This document shows positions 10,401 to 21,102 of a DNA stretch of 64,000 nt, piece by piece. This DNA is from Devosia sp. A8/3-2 (GTDB lineage: Bacteria > Pseudomonadota > Alphaproteobacteria > Rhizobiales > Devosiaceae): contig CP104974.1 in assembly GCA_025452255.1 (NCBI GenBank), positions 868,001-932,000 on the forward strand, written 5' to 3'. The position numbers and the translations under genes are program-made. The stretch's first letter is position 1. Every line of letters starts with the position of its first letter. The notes below the pieces were generated by a model. That model saw nothing but the letters and a program-made list of their open reading frames with translations. It was not told the origin of the DNA and searched no databases.

Positions 10401-10574
10401 AGCCAGAACGCCATCGGCACTGCCGTTATGGGCGGCATGATCTCGGCAACCGTGCTCAGCGTGTTGTTCGTCCCGGTCTTCTTCGTCTTCGTGATGCGGA
10501 TTTTCGGCGACCGCAAGAAGAAGCAACCGGCCAAGACGGACGAGGCCAATGCGGTAGCTGCACCGGCGGAGTGA
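7430..10574 (+). CDS. AcrB/HAE1-type RND efflux pump (at least five frameshifts as read)
   Basis: Starts 11 bases after the adaptor stop: [18 protein letters not shown]. Full span matches the usual 1040-1050 residues: TM1, pore domain, TM2-6 with the proton-relay segment [16 protein letters not shown], second pore half ([11 protein letters not shown]), TM8-12. Frame breaks lie near 7929 (ATCCGG, expected ATCCAGG), 9200 and 9220 (CCGG for CCAGG twice), 9747 (a lost C), 10128 (CCCCGGG for CCCCTGGG) and 10167 (extra T). In-frame Leu-to-Pro changes occur at conserved sites, for example LIPTPVVPV. Exports drugs or solvents by proton antiport. Confidence 0.9.
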
Positions 10575-10591
10575 GGCCAAATATCCGAGGA

Positions 10592-10624
10592 GGCGGGGCC
10601 GGCGTGAAGCCATCCCCGCCTTTT
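10592..10624 (+). terminator. Rho-independent terminator of the RND operon
   Basis: GGCGGGG (10592-10598) pairs with CCCCGCC (10614-10620) and is followed by TTTT. It lies 18 bases after the pump stop. Confidence 0.8.
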
Positions 10625-10654
10625 CCATATTCCAGGATAGGAAAGGCGAGTGCT

Positions 10655-11224
10655 TTGACAGTTGAACAATTGTGCCTGTCGATCCTCTATGAGGGCGAAG
10701 CGACCGGCTATGACATTCGCCGGCGCTTCAGCGCGGGTGAGGAGGCGCTATTTGCCGATGCCAGTATCGGGGCGATCTACCCGGCTTTGGCCAAGCTCGA
10801 GGCCAAGGGATTGGTCGGCTTTGTGATCGAGGAGCAGGTCGGCAAGCCCAGCCGCAAGGTCTATCGCATTACCGAGGCGGGCCGGCAGGCCTTCATGGTG
10901 GGGTTGCGGGAGCCTCTGAGCAAGGACAAGTTCCAAAGCTCGTTCCTGCATTTCCTGCGCTTTGCCCATCTGGCGCCACGCGAGGTGGTGGTGGCAAATA
11001 TCGAGGCGCGCCAGCAGCATCTCGACGATGAAGTGGGGCGGCTCGAAGCCATGCTGTCGCAGAGCTCGAGCAGTTCACAGGGGCGCTGGATGCTCGAATA
11101 TGCGCTGGCGATGACGCAGGCCATGCGCGATGGGCTGGACACGGCCATCCGCAAGATCTGTGCCGACCCGATCTGCGCCAAAAGCGGCTCCGTGGAGTCT
11201 AAGTCACCGCCCGCGCGGGGATAA
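10655..11224 (+). CDS. PadR-family transcriptional regulator
   Basis: About 189 residues from a TTG at 10655 preceded by GAAAGGCGAG; this start puts the PadR opening (LTVEQLCLSILYEGEATGYDI) at the N-terminus as usual. Winged helix at residues 1-85 with IGAIYPALAKLEAKGLVG and RKVYRITEAG, then a helical PadR C-terminal dimerisation domain (to about 175). The longer open frame starting at 10571 overlaps the terminator and is unlikely. Lies between the efflux operon and an MFS transporter and may regulate either. Confidence 0.87.
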   Translation: MTVEQLCLSILYEGEATGYDIRRRFSAGEEALFADASIGAIYPALAKLEAKGLVGFVIEEQVGKPSRKVYRITEAGRQAFMVGLREPLSKDKFQSSFLHFLRFAHLAPREVVVANIEARQQHLDDEVGRLEAMLSQSSSSSQGRWMLEYALAMTQAMRDGLDTAIRKICADPICAKSGSVESKSPPARG

Positions 11225-11330
11225 GCGCCGCATAAACCGGACCGCCTCTTCGTCGGAGAATTTCTCCTTGCCTGTCGAAACGCTCTCTGCTCGCTCGTCG
11301 GAATGGCAGGTGTTTGCAGAGGAGCGGGAC

Positions 11331-12557
11331 ATGAACGAGCGATATGGTTGGGTTGTGGTGGCAGCGGGCGCTGTTATCTCCTGTGTGGCGATGGGGGCGA
11401 TGTTCGCCCTGCCGGTTTATCTGCAGCCGATTGCCGAGGAGACGGGCTGGACGCGGGCCGGCATTTCGGGCGCCATGACTTTGGGCTTCGTGGTCATGGG
11501 CGTTGCCGGGTTCGGCTGGGGTGCGCTGAGCGACCGGATCGGGGCGAGACCGGTCGTATTCATGGCCGCCTTGCTGCTGGGCGCGGGGCTGGTGCTGGCC
11601 AGCCGCGCCACCGATCTGCTGATGTTCCAGTTCGCCTATGGCGGATTGGTCGGGGCGTCCGGCGGCGCATTCTTTGCGCCGATCATGGCGGCGACCGTCG
11701 GCTGGTTCGACAAGCATCGGAGCCCGGCCGTCTCGCTGGTCTCAGTGGGTGGCGGCGTGGCGCCGATGGTCATAACGCCTTTTGCCAGCGTCTTGATCGC
11801 CAATTATGGCTGGCGCAGCGCCATGCTGGCGATTGCCATTGGCGCGGTGATTATTGTGGTGCCGGCAAGCCTGCTCATTCGCCGGGCGCCGGCGCTGGTC
11901 GAAGCTCCGGTCCCGGCCGGTGATATCGCGCCCGCCAAGTCCCTGCCTTTATCGGCCGCCGGCGCATTGCGGACGCCGCAATTCATTGTGCTGGCCGCGA
12001 CCTTCTTTCTGTGCTGCGCCGCCCATTCCGGGCCGATCTTCCACACGGTGAGCTATGCCATGATCTGCGGGGCGTCGTCGCTGGCGGCGGCGAGCATTTA
12101 TAGCGTGGAAGGCGTTGCGGGTCTGTTCGGTCGGCTGATCTTTGGCGTGCTGGCCGATCGGCTCGGGGTGCGCCGCGTGCTGGTGGCCGGGCTCGTGCTG
12201 CAGGCGGTCGGCATCTATACCTATATCTATGTGACGCAGCTGACCGACTTCTACATGCTGGCTGTGGTGCTGGGCATGGCCTATGGCGGGGTAATGCCAC
12301 TCTATGCCGTGCTGGCGCGCGATTATTTCGGGCCCCATGTCATGGGCACGGTGCTGGGCGCGGCCACCATGACCTCCAGCATCGGCATGGCGTTCGGGCC
12401 GGTGGGCGGGGGTTGGCTCTATGACAATTTCGGCAGCTATCACTGGCTCTATGTCGCCTCGGCCGCCGTGGGGATTGCCGCCGCCGCCATGGCGCTGGCC
12501 TTTCCGCCCCCCGGGCGGAGCGAGGATGACCAGCAGGGCGCGCCGCAGCCTGCTTGA
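11331..12557 (+). CDS. MFS transporter
   Basis: 408 residues, twelve predicted membrane helices, with the MFS loop 2-3 signature GALSDRIGARPVVF and a matching second-half GVLADRLGVRRVLV. GAGGAGCGGGAC precedes the ATG. Resembles the oxalate/formate (OFA) or monocarboxylate group by its FDKHRSPAVSLVSVGGG segment, so an organic-anion substrate is plausible but unproven. Confidence 0.9.
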   Translation: MNERYGWVVVAAGAVISCVAMGAMFALPVYLQPIAEETGWTRAGISGAMTLGFVVMGVAGFGWGALSDRIGARPVVFMAALLLGAGLVLASRATDLLMFQFAYGGLVGASGGAFFAPIMAATVGWFDKHRSPAVSLVSVGGGVAPMVITPFASVLIANYGWRSAMLAIAIGAVIIVVPASLLIRRAPALVEAPVPAGDIAPAKSLPLSAAGALRTPQFIVLAATFFLCCAAHSGPIFHTVSYAMICGASSLAAASIYSVEGVAGLFGRLIFGVLADRLGVRRVLVAGLVLQAVGIYTYIYVTQLTDFYMLAVVLGMAYGGVMPLYAVLARDYFGPHVMGTVLGAATMTSSIGMAFGPVGGGWLYDNFGSYHWLYVASAAVGIAAAAMALAFPPPGRSEDDQQGAPQPA

Positions 12558-12566
12558 GAATTTCCC

Positions 12567-13394
12567 TCAAACCGGCTCGGATTCCTTTTCGCGGGTCACC
12601 CATTGGTGACCTTGCCATTCGCGCACGGTAATGGCGATGCGCTCGGGCGTGATGGTGATGATGTTGTAGGCGTTCGGTTCGCCGCGCAGGCGGGTCGAGA
12701 TGGTGGAGGAGGCCCGGGCGACCAGAATGGGCGCCACGGCCGATTTCCTCAGGCCAGTGGGCGCGCCTTGCCCGGTCGTGCCTCGGGCATGGTGCTTGCG
12801 CACATAGGAGAGGTGAAAATGCCCCGACAGCACGAGGCGAACCCCGAGGCGAGCAAAGGTTTCGAGCGCTTCGTCGGCCCGCTTCACCCGCTTGGTCTTT
12901 TGCAGCATCGGCTCGGTGGGAAAGAGCAGGGGATGGTGCGCAACGATGACCCGGATGGCGTCGGGCGATGCTTGAGCGAAACGGATTTCAAGATCCTCGA
13001 GCTGGCTGCGAGAGATGCTGCCATGGCCCCAATTCCATTCCAGCCGGGCGCGGCGCGAGGTGCGCATGCCGAGGAGAGCCACCCCGTCCATTTCGAGGAA
13101 GGGTTCGAGATCGCGCGATATATAGCGCCGGTAAAAACCATAGGGATTGAGAAAGCGGCGCAGGATATTGACCGCGGGCACGTCGTGATTGCCCGGCACG
13201 GCAAAGATCGGCGCCTTGAGCGTATCGAGAAAGGCGCGGGCGGCAATGAATTCGTCCTTGCTGCCGATCTGGGTAAAATCGCCGCTGATGACGATGAGGT
13301 CCGGCGCCGAGCCGGTGATATCGGCGGCAAGGCCGGCGGCCGCGTCCGCGTCGTGATGGCCGAAATGGAGATCGGACAGGTGAACGAGCTTCAT
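12567..13394 (-). CDS. Calcineurin-like metallophosphoesterase
   Basis: 275 residues with all metal-binding blocks: LSDLHFG (D-x-H), VISGDFTQ (GD), VPGNHD (GNHD), a His in IVAHHPLLF and SGHFHLSY (GHxH). Resembles the CpdA/Icc cyclic-nucleotide phosphodiesterase group, although the true substrate is uncertain. Its ATG overlaps the stop of the upstream lipid-kinase-like gene (ATGA), so the two are translationally coupled. Confidence 0.9.
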   Translation of the reverse strand: MKLVHLSDLHFGHHDADAAAGLAADITGSAPDLIVISGDFTQIGSKDEFIAARAFLDTLKAPIFAVPGNHDVPAVNILRRFLNPYGFYRRYISRDLEPFLEMDGVALLGMRTSRRARLEWNWGHGSISRSQLEDLEIRFAQASPDAIRVIVAHHPLLFPTEPMLQKTKRVKRADEALETFARLGVRLVLSGHFHLSYVRKHHARGTTGQGAPTGLRKSAVAPILVARASSTISTRLRGEPNAYNIITITPERIAITVREWQGHQWVTREKESEPV

Positions 13395-14338
13395 GCCGGC
13401 AAAGCCTCGCCAGCCGGATTGCCGGTGTCCGGCAAGGGCGCCGGCGCCAACATCGTCAGCGCCTTGGGATGAATGGTGAAATGCAGCGGCGTGGCCAAGG
13501 TTTCCACCTCCCCGTCGAACATCACCTTGAGCAGGCCTTTATGGCTATCGATGGTCACCGCGCCCACGCTTTGCACCTCCAGCGCCTGATCCTGATGCCA
13601 GCGGCCGACCAGCATGCCGCCGGCCGGGCGGAAGAAATCGACAAAGGTCAGGCGCTTGAGCACGTAAAGGGTCAGCGTGCCGCCATCGAGCCGCTCGCGG
13701 GCCAGGATGCGCCCGAACCCCTCATCATAGGAATTGCTGGCCACGGCCACGGCCTGCACGCGTTCGACCTCGGGCTTGCCCGTATCATCGGCATCGATGG
13801 CTATGGCAATGCGGCGGGTGCGTGCCAGCCGGCGGAAGAAATAGCGCATGAAGCCGACCTTGGCGGAAACGCCCGGCATGCCGCGAATATGTTCGTGGCC
13901 GGCAGCCATGCCGGGGATCATGCCGATAACCACCTTGTGCAGAAAGAAGCGGCCATTGACCTCGCCCACATCGATCTGCTGGGTGACGCCATCGGCAAGG
14001 GCAGCCACGGCGGCTGCTGTATCGAGGGGAATGTGCAGATCCTTGGCGAGGGCGTTGACGGTGCCCGGGGGCAGGATGGCCAGCGACTTGCCGGTGCCCA
14101 GAATGGCGCCGCAAAGCGCGGTGATGGTGCCGTCACCGCCCGCCGCCACGATGGTATCGGCATCGCTGGCCAAGGCCTGCTCGATGCGCTCGGGCATGGG
14201 GCGGTCGGCATCGGCATCAATGGTGGCTGCAAGGCCATTGCTGGCGAACATCTCGGCAAGCGCGGCCTCGGTGATGCCGGTGGCGAGAGCGGTGCCGGCA
14301 TTGGCATTGAAGATGACGTGATAAGTTCGCGTGGGCAT
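13391..14338 (-). CDS. Diacylglycerol kinase/sphingosine kinase-family protein
   Basis: About 315 residues. DAGK catalytic domain: FNANAGTAL nucleotide loop near the N-terminus, the GGDGT motif ([14 protein letters not shown]) near residue 70 and [13 protein letters not shown]. The C-terminal beta-sandwich carries the FDGE motif (KVMFDGEVE). The ATG at 14338 is preferred over an upstream GTG (14347). Probably phosphorylates a membrane lipid. Its neighbours (phosphoesterase and PAP2 phosphatase) suggest a phospholipid-turnover theme. Confidence 0.9.
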   Translation of the reverse strand: MPTRTYHVIFNANAGTALATGITEAALAEMFASNGLAATIDADADRPMPERIEQALASDADTIVAAGGDGTITALCGAILGTGKSLAILPPGTVNALAKDLHIPLDTAAAVAALADGVTQQIDVGEVNGRFFLHKVVIGMIPGMAAGHEHIRGMPGVSAKVGFMRYFFRRLARTRRIAIAIDADDTGKPEVERVQAVAVASNSYDEGFGRILARERLDGGTLTLYVLKRLTFVDFFRPAGGMLVGRWHQDQALEVQSVGAVTIDSHKGLLKVMFDGEVETLATPLHFTIHPKALTMLAPAPLPDTGNPAGEALPA

Positions 14339-14475
14339 GCGGCTCACAAAGCTGGATTATTATTGTGAGCGTAACGGACGCGCATGCCTATTGGTTCAGC
14401 CTTGCGCTAAAGTTGAGGAACATAGAAGGCTGCCCGGCGTTGCCTTGCCGGCCCTTCCGGAGACGATTTCACTCT

Positions 14476-15207
14476 ATGCTACAGAACTTTATCCGTTCCC
14501 GCCGCTATCGCGCTCTGCGCGATTTCGTCAAAGCTGAGGCATTGCTGCTGACCGGCATTGCCCCGGTCAGCGGCCTGATCCCGGGGTTTTTGCGCTCGGC
14601 CGATGAAATGCTGGAGGGGGAAACGGAGGCCTTTGATCGCGCCATATTGATGCTGTTCCACGACCCGGCCAATATCGACCGAGTCGTCGGGCCACCCCGG
14701 GTGCAGGAAATGGTGCGGGACGTGACGGCGCTGGGAAGCTTTGCGATCCCGGGCCTATTGGTAACCGGGGTGGTGATTTATCTCGTGCTGGCGCGGATGC
14801 GGGGCATGGCCTTGCTGGTGCTGGTTTCGGTACTGGGCGGCACGCTGCTCAGCACCGTGCTCAAGATGGGCTACGACCGGCCGCGTCCGGACCTAGTCAC
14901 CTCTTCGCACCAGTTCACCGCCAGTTTTCCCAGCGGCCATGCCATGCTGTCGGCGGTCACCTTTCTCACCCCGGGTGCGATCCCGGCGCAGGTGGCGCCG
15001 ACACGGGGCCTGCGCATCTTTGCGATTGGCGCGGCGATCTTCCTGACGCTGATTGTGGGTGTCAGCCGGCTTTATATGGGCGTGCATTTTCCCAGCGACG
15101 TGCTGGCGGGCTGGTGCCTTGGCGCCGCCCGGGCGCTGGGCTGCAGTTTGGTCGCGTTCTGGCTGCAGCGACGAGGCGCGGTCGAACCCCATGCTGAAAA
15201 GGCCTAG
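14476..15207 (+). CDS. PAP2-superfamily membrane phosphatase
   Basis: 243 residues with several membrane helices and the complete three-part PAP2 active site: [15 protein letters not shown] and [12 protein letters not shown]. The ATG at 14476 is chosen because upstream codons in the frame are not family-like. Two changes look artefactual: [10 protein letters not shown] where PAP2 proteins have FLTLGA.LA, and GAARALGC where Trp is near-invariant (GAAWAL). Both replace CTGG or TGG by CCGG or CGG. Ends convergently, sharing three bases with the DadA-like gene. Confidence 0.88.
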   Translation: MLQNFIRSRRYRALRDFVKAEALLLTGIAPVSGLIPGFLRSADEMLEGETEAFDRAILMLFHDPANIDRVVGPPRVQEMVRDVTALGSFAIPGLLVTGVVIYLVLARMRGMALLVLVSVLGGTLLSTVLKMGYDRPRPDLVTSSHQFTASFPSGHAMLSAVTFLTPGAIPAQVAPTRGLRIFAIGAAIFLTLIVGVSRLYMGVHFPSDVLAGWCLGAARALGCSLVAFWLQRRGAVEPHAEKA

Positions 15208-16458
15208 GCGTAGCGTTCGGGGCCCGTGTCGGTCATGTCGATCTCGGGCTGCTTGCCGGCGATGAGATCGGCAATGGCGCGGCCCGAGCCGCAGGCCATG
15301 GTCCAGCCTAAAGTGCCGTGACCCGCATTGATGAAGAGATTGGCCTGCTTGGCGCGCCCCAAAACAGGTGTGCCATCCGGCGTCATCGGCCGCATGCCGG
15401 TCCAGAAGCTGGCCGCAGCGGTGTTGCCGGCGCCGGGAAAGAGGTCGTTGACGCAATGGGCCAGCGTGTCGCGGCGTTTCGGGTCGAGCCGGCTATTGTA
15501 GCCGGACAGTTCGGCCATGCCGCCGACGCGGATGCGATCGCCAAGGCGGGTGATGGCGATCTTGTAGCTTTCGTCGAGCACGGTGGAGACTGGAGCGCTG
15601 GTCGCGTCGCTGATCGGGGCGGTGATAGAATAGCCTTTGACCGGATAGATGGGCAGCTTGAGGCCGATTGTTTTGGCGAGGAGCGGGGTGAAACTGCCCA
15701 TGGCCAGCACGTAATGGTCCGCGGTCAGTAGGCCGGCGCTGGTCTTGACCGCGGTAATGTGATCGCCCTGCTGCTCGATGGCCTCGATCGTCGTGTTGAA
15801 ACGGAACTGCACGCCCAAAGCCTTGGCCATCTCGGCCAGCTTATTGGTGAAGATGAAGCAATCGCCGGTTTCTGTCATGCGGCAGGCGCAGCCCGCCGGC
15901 AATGGTGGCGGGGGAATTGGCAAGGCCCGGTTCGGCGGCAATGCAACCGGCGCGGTCGAGCACCTGATAGGGCACGCCATATTGCTCGAGCACCTCGATA
16001 TCCTTGTGGGCGGCGTCGACCTGTTTTTGCTCGTGGAACAGCTGCAGCGTGCCCTGCATGCGCTCGTCATAGGCAATGGCTGTTTCGGCCCGCAGGGCGA
16101 TCATCAGGTCGCGGCTATATTCGGCGATGCGCACCATACGCGCCTTGTTGATGGCGTAGGCCTTGCTGGTGCAATTGGCCAGCACGCGCAGCATCCATTC
16201 GATCATGGCGGGGTCGAGCGAGGCGCGCAGGATCAGCGGCGGGTGCGCCATCATCAGCCATTTGATGGCCTTTTGCGGAATGCCGGGGCCGGCCCGGGGC
16301 GAGGCATAGCCGGGCGAGATTTCCCCGGCATTGGCAAAGCTGGTTTCAAGCCCCGGCCTGCCTCGGCGGTCGATGACGGTGACCTCGTGGCCGTCGCGGG
16401 CCAGATAGTAGGCGGTGGTGGTGCCGATGACGCCGGAGCCGAGGATGAGGATTTTCAT
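15204..16458 (-). CDS. dadA: D-amino-acid dehydrogenase (DadA-like), one frameshift
   Basis: About 417 codons. FAD-binding [26 protein letters not shown] at the N-terminus, [17 protein letters not shown] and C-terminal [19 protein letters not shown], all typical of DadA. The coding frame breaks near 15871, where an extra A on the coding strand turns the expected LPHDETGDCF into LPHDRN; the downstream frame continues to the stop at 15204. SPRAGPGIP has Arg in place of the conserved Trp of SPWAGPG (CGG for TGG). Oxidatively deaminates D-amino acids into the respiratory chain. Confidence 0.87.
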
Positions 16459-16644
16459 ATTTGATTTCTTCGAGATGCCATTGCTCACGACACTAGCGGG
16501 CAGGCTGGGGAAGTCGATGGAAAATTCTTGCCGGCGTCATGGGCCCGGTATTGCTTAGTCTAAGGTCGGGTTTGCTGCGGGCGGGGAGCTGTTCCATACC
16601 CGTGCGCCAGTTCAGACAGACGCTCCGGGGAGGAACCAATCGCG

Positions 16645-18917
16645 ATGTCCAACGATACCAATAGCTTGCGCGAAGCCGCATTGCATTTCCACGAATATCC
16701 GCGCCCCGGAAAACTCGAAATCGTGGCGACCAAGCCCTTGGCCAATACGCGGGACCTGTCGCTGGCCTATTCGCCGGGCGTGGCCATTCCCTGCGAGGAA
16801 ATCGTGGCGGACCCGCAGGCGGCTTACAAATATACCGCCAAGGGGAACCTTGTTGCCGTGATCTCCAATGGCACGGCGGTGCTGGGGCTGGGCAATATCG
16901 GGGCGCTGGCAAGCAAGCCGGTGATGGAAGGCAAGGCGGTGCTGTTCAAGAAGTTCGCCGGCATCGATTCCATCGATATCGAAGTCAATGAGCAGGACCC
17001 CAAGCGCTTCATCGAAATCGTGGCGCCGCTCGAGCCCAGCTTTGGTGGGGTGAACTCGGAAGATATCAAGGCGCCAGAATGCTTCGAGATCGAGGAGGCG
17101 CTGCGCGAGCGGATGAACATTCCGGTGTTCCATGACGACCAGCATGGCACGGCGATCATCGTCGCCGCGGCAGTGATCAATGCGATGCGGCTGGTTGGCA
17201 AGGACATTGCCAAGGTCAAGATCGCGACCTCCGGCGCGGGCGCGGCGGCGATTGCCTGCATGAATATGCTGGTGGCGGTGGGTGCCAAACGCGAAAATAT
17301 CTGGATCGCTGACTCCAAGGGACTGGTCACCAAGAAGCGCGGCAATTCGGTTGATCGGTGGCGCGGGGCGTTTGCGCAGGATACCGACAAGACCGAACTG
17401 AGCGAAGTCATGGCTGGGGCCGATATCTATGTCGGGCTGTCCAAGGCCGGGGCGCTCAAGCCCGAAATGACGAAGGACATGGCGGCCAATCCGCTGATCC
17501 CGGCGCTGAGTAATCCCATCCCCGAAATCATGCCGGAACTGGCGCACGAGGCGCGGCCCGATGCGATGATCTGCACGGGGCGGAGCGACTACCCCAACCG
17601 AGTCAATAATGTGCTGTGCTTCCCGTTCCTCTTCCGGGGGCGCTGGATTGCGGCGCGACGGTCATCAATGAGGAGATGAAGGCTGCGGCGGCGCATGCCA
17701 TCGCCAAGTTGGCGCATGAGCCGGGGCTGGAAGCGTCAGCGCATGGCGTGCCGGCGATTTTCGGGCCGGAATACCTCATTCCCAATCCGTTCGATCAGCG
17801 GCTGATCCTGCGCATTGCGCCAGCGGTGGCGAAGGCGGCGATGGAGTCTGGGGTGGCCCAGCGGCCGATCGTGGATTTCGCTGCTTATCGCGATAGCCTC
17901 AACCGCTTTGTGTTCCGTTCGGGCATGGTGATGAAGCCCATGCTTGAGCGGGCGCAGGGCGAGGGCAAGCGCATCGCCTTTGCCGATGGCGAGGATGAGC
18001 GCGTGCTACGCGCGACCCGTGTGATGCTGGAAGACGGCATTGGTCGTTCCATCCTGATCGGTCGGCCAACGGTGATCGAGCAGCGCATCGAGCGCTTTGG
18101 GCTGACGCTCAAGGCGGGGCGCGATTTCGATGTGATCAATCCCGAGGATGATCCGCGTTATCGCGATTACGTGGCCTTGTTCCACGAGATTACCGGCCGC
18201 AAGGGCGTGACGCCCGACACGGCAAAAACCATTGTGCGCACCAATACCACGGTGATCGGGGCGCTGGCGGTGCGGCGGGGCGAGGCGGATGCGCTGATCT
18301 GCGGCTTGCAGGGCCGGTTCATCAAGCATGCGCGCGATATTCAGTCGGTGATCGGGCTGGCACCCTACAGCTCGCAGCTGTCGACGCTGTCCATGCTGAT
18401 CATGAGCCGGGGCGTGTTTTTCCCGGCCGATACCTATGTGAATATCGATCCGAGCGCCGAGGAGATCGTGGCCATCACGCTGCAGGCGCGCGACCATCTC
18501 AAGCGCTTCAATATCGAGGCGCGGGCGGCTTTGCTGAGCTATTCCAATTTCGGCTCTCGCGATGGGGCGACCTCGGAAAAAATGCGCGAAGTGTTCGAGC
18601 GGTTGCAGGAAGTGGCGCCGGACCCGGTGGTCGATGGCGAAATGCAGGGCGATCTGGCGATCAATGCCGAGCTGCGCGAGCGCTATGTGCCCAATTCGGT
18701 GCTCAAAGGGGAAGCGAACCTGTTGATCTTCCCGAACCTTGAATCGGCGAACCTGTCGATGACGCTGCTCAAGGAGCTCAACAATGCGCTGCCGGTCGGG
18801 CCGATCCTGATGGGGACGCGGCAGCCGGCGCATATTCTGGCGCCGTCGGTGACCAGCCGCGGCGTGGTCAATATGGCGGCGATTGCGGCGACCGAGGCGT
18901 TGGGGGTGAACGCTTAG
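16645..18917 (+). CDS. maeB: NADP-dependent malic enzyme with phosphotransacetylase-like domain, one frameshift
   Basis: About 757 codons. The N-terminal malic domain (LAYSPGVAIPC, EDIKAPECFEIEEALR, PVFHDDQHGTAI) and NADP domain (ATSGAGAAAIACMNML) are followed by a PTA-like domain from about residue 430 (IAFADGEDERVLRA..., DGEMQGDLAIN). The frame breaks near 17638 inside FPFLFRG/ALDCGATVINEEMK, where CCAGGG is expected. DYPNRVNN has Arg where malic enzymes have invariant Gln (CCGAG for CCAGG). Converts malate to pyruvate. The PTA part normally regulates rather than catalyses. Confidence 0.92.
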
Positions 18918-18939
18918 GCTTGCCTCGATACCGGTGTCT

Positions 18940-19012
18940 CCCTCGGGCTTGACCCGAGGGCCTTGCGCAGTCCGGCACAAGCGGCGAATGGTCCTCGGGT
19001 CAAGCCCGAGGA
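18940..19012. repeat. REP-like paired palindrome, copy 1
   Basis: Two 21-base palindromes in inverted orientation: CCCTCGGGCTTGACCCGAGGG (18940-18960) and its near-reverse complement (18992-19012), 31 bases apart. A second copy of the same pair lies at 28254-28326. Intergenic, after maeB. Confidence 0.8.
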
Positions 19013-19036
19013 CGATGTGGTGGGTGTCGTCGGGTG

Positions 19037-19434
19037 TTACGCCTTGGATTGGCCGACGGCCCAGCTGACGCCATAGGGGTCTTTGAGCTGGCCATAGGTG
19101 TCGCCCCAGAATTGCTCTGCCAGCGGCAGGGTCACGGTGGCGCCGGCGGCGACGGCGCGGTCGAACCAGCTTTGGGCGTCATCGACCTGCAAATGCAGAT
19201 TGAAGCCCTGCGGCGCGACGATGGGGAAACTATGTTCGGGGAAGAAATCGGACAGGAACAGCGGCGCGCCGTTGATTTCGATATGGGCATGCATGATGCG
19301 GGCATCGTCGCTGCTGGCCGGATTACGGCTATGCTCGATGGCGCCGAAGGCCTTTTGGTAGAAGACGATGGCATCGGCGGCGCCATCGACATTGATATAG
19401 GGGTCAGGCCGCTGGTGGCTGGTGTGTCGGTCAT
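19037..19434 (-). CDS. VOC-family (glyoxalase/PhnB-like) protein, one frameshift
   Basis: About 133 codons. Start ATG at 19434 with a strong GAGGAG upstream; reads MTDTPATSGLTP, then one missing C near 19403 shifts to the frame giving YINVDGAADAIVFYQKAFGA. The rest is a complete betaalphabetabetabeta VOC unit ending LKDPYGVSWAVGQ, the PhnB-like pattern. Function unknown. Its neighbour on the same strand (YCII protein) often accompanies such genes. Confidence 0.8.
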
Positions 19435-19518
19435 GCTGGGGCTCCTCGCAAAGTCGGGTTGATGCAAGCACGACGAGCGGGCAATGGCCAATCAGACCGG
19501 GTTGTTAGAATATCGGGG

Positions 19519-19890
19519 TCAGTCGCCGATCTGGCTGGGTTTGAAGACCGCGAGTGGGCGGATTTCATAGGCGCCCATGCCGGGATTGGCCTGTGCCAGT
19601 CCTTGGCGAAAGCGATAGCTTCGTCGAGCGTGTCACAATCGGCAACGAAGAAGCCGAGGAACTGTTCCTTGGTTTCGGCAAAAGGACCATCAATAACGAG
19701 CGGCTCGCCTGAGGTTTTGCGCAGCGTGGTGGCGGCGCTGGTGGGTTTGAGCCGGGCAACGGGGCCGAGCTTGCCCCGGCTTTCATGGCGTCCTCGACTC
19801 GGGCCGAGCGGAGCATGCAGGCATCGTCTTCCTCCTTGCTCCAGTGGCGATGGCGTTTTCATCATTGTAACACAGCACGGCATAGAGCAT
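19519..19890 (-). CDS. YCII-related (DGPF domain) protein, several frameshifts
   Basis: Reverse-strand reading from ATG 19890 (AGGAGGG upstream) gives MLYAVLCYNDENAIAT; with three corrected bases it continues through the diagnostic VIDGPFAETKEQFLGFF to QIGD and stop at 19519. Two breaks (near 19841 and 19598) read CCAG where CCAGG is expected; a third is near 19775. Small dimeric fold related to YciI. Such proteins often sit beside ECF sigma or VOC genes; none is adjacent apart from the VOC gene. Biochemical role unknown. Confidence 0.72.
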
Positions 19891-20042
19891 CGGTTTGGCC
19901 CTCCTCGACAGCACGGGGTGCGACTATGCCCAAAATCGAGGCATGCTCCAGTTCTTTTTGCTGGCCTCGAAGCCACGGGGGCGCATTGACCCGACTCTGA
20001 TTGCACTCTAGCCCTAGCTGGCGTTCTTGCAGGAGAGTGATC

Positions 20043-21102
20043 ATGGACTATCGCTATCTCGGCCGCTCGGGCCTCAAGGTTTCCACGCTCACCATGGGCA
20101 CGATGACCTTTGGCGGCTCGGAAAAGGTGGGGCATACGCCACAGGAAGAGGCCACGCGGCAGATCGATCTGTGCCTCGATCACGGCATCAACCTGCTCGA
20201 CACCGCCAATGTCTATAATGCGGGGTCTCCGAGGAGATGATCGGGGTGGCGCTGGCCGAAAACGGTCGCCGGCAAAGGCCCCGGTCGCCACCAAAGTGCG
20301 CTTCAAAATGGGCGATGGGCCCAATGATACAGGGCTGAGCCGCCACCATATCGTGGCGCAGGCCGAGGCCAGCCTTAAGCGGCTCAAGACCGATGTGATC
20401 GATCTCTATCAGGTGCATGAATGGGACGGCATGACGCCCATGGAAGAGACGATGGAAGCGCTCGATACGCTCGTGCGGCAGGGCAAGGTGCGCTATATCG
20501 GCTGCTCGAATTATTCGGGCTGGCACATCATGAAGGCGCTTGCCGCGGCCGATAGGAATCATGCCCAGCGCTTCATCTCCCAGCAGATCCACTACACGCT
20601 GCATTCGCGCGAAGCCGAATATGAATTGGTGCCGATCAGCCGGGACCAAGGCCCGGGCATCTTGATCTGGTCGCTGCTGGCCGGCGGCCTGCTGAGTGGC
20701 AAATATCGCCGGGATGGCGGACCCGATAGCGGCCGGCATGTCGGTGGCTTCCATGAGCCACCAGTGCCCGATTGGGATAAGCTTTATGATATTGTCGATG
20801 TGATCGTGGCGATTGCCGAAGAGCGCGGCGTGTCTGGTGCGCAGGTGGCATTGGCCCGGGCGCTGGGGCGGCCGGGGGTGACCTCGGTGATCATTGGCGG
20901 GCGTAGCGAAGCCCAGTTCAAGGATAATCTGGCGGCGGCTGATCTGAAGCTGAGTGCCGAAGAACGGCAAAAACTCGATGCGGTCAGCCGGCCGCCACTG
21001 CTCTATCCCTATTGGCACCAGACTTTTACGGCCAATGACCGGCTTGGTCCGGCCGACCGAGACCTGCTCTCAACTTATGTGGAAGATTTCAAACGTGGCT
21101 GA
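20043..21102 (+). CDS. Aldo/keto reductase, two frameshifts
   Basis: About 353 codons after correction. Starts MDYRYLGRSGLKVSTLTMGT; active-site tetrad visible as Asp/Tyr in LLDTANVYNAG, Lys in VATKVRFK and His in YQVHEWDG. Breaks: one missing G near 20224 (expected AGVSEEMIGVAL) and one near 20270. LARALGRPGVTSVIIG has Arg where AKRs have Trp (LAW), and DQGPGILIW has Pro for Leu; both are CCCGG in place of CCTGG. NADPH-dependent reduction of an unknown carbonyl. Overlaps the next gene. Confidence 0.88.

Noticed and set aside
5539..10574. The TetR/RND cluster as a decaying pseudogene group
   Set aside because: Breaks match the window-wide sequence-error pattern and every conserved motif survives in one of the three frames, which real decay would not preserve so neatly.
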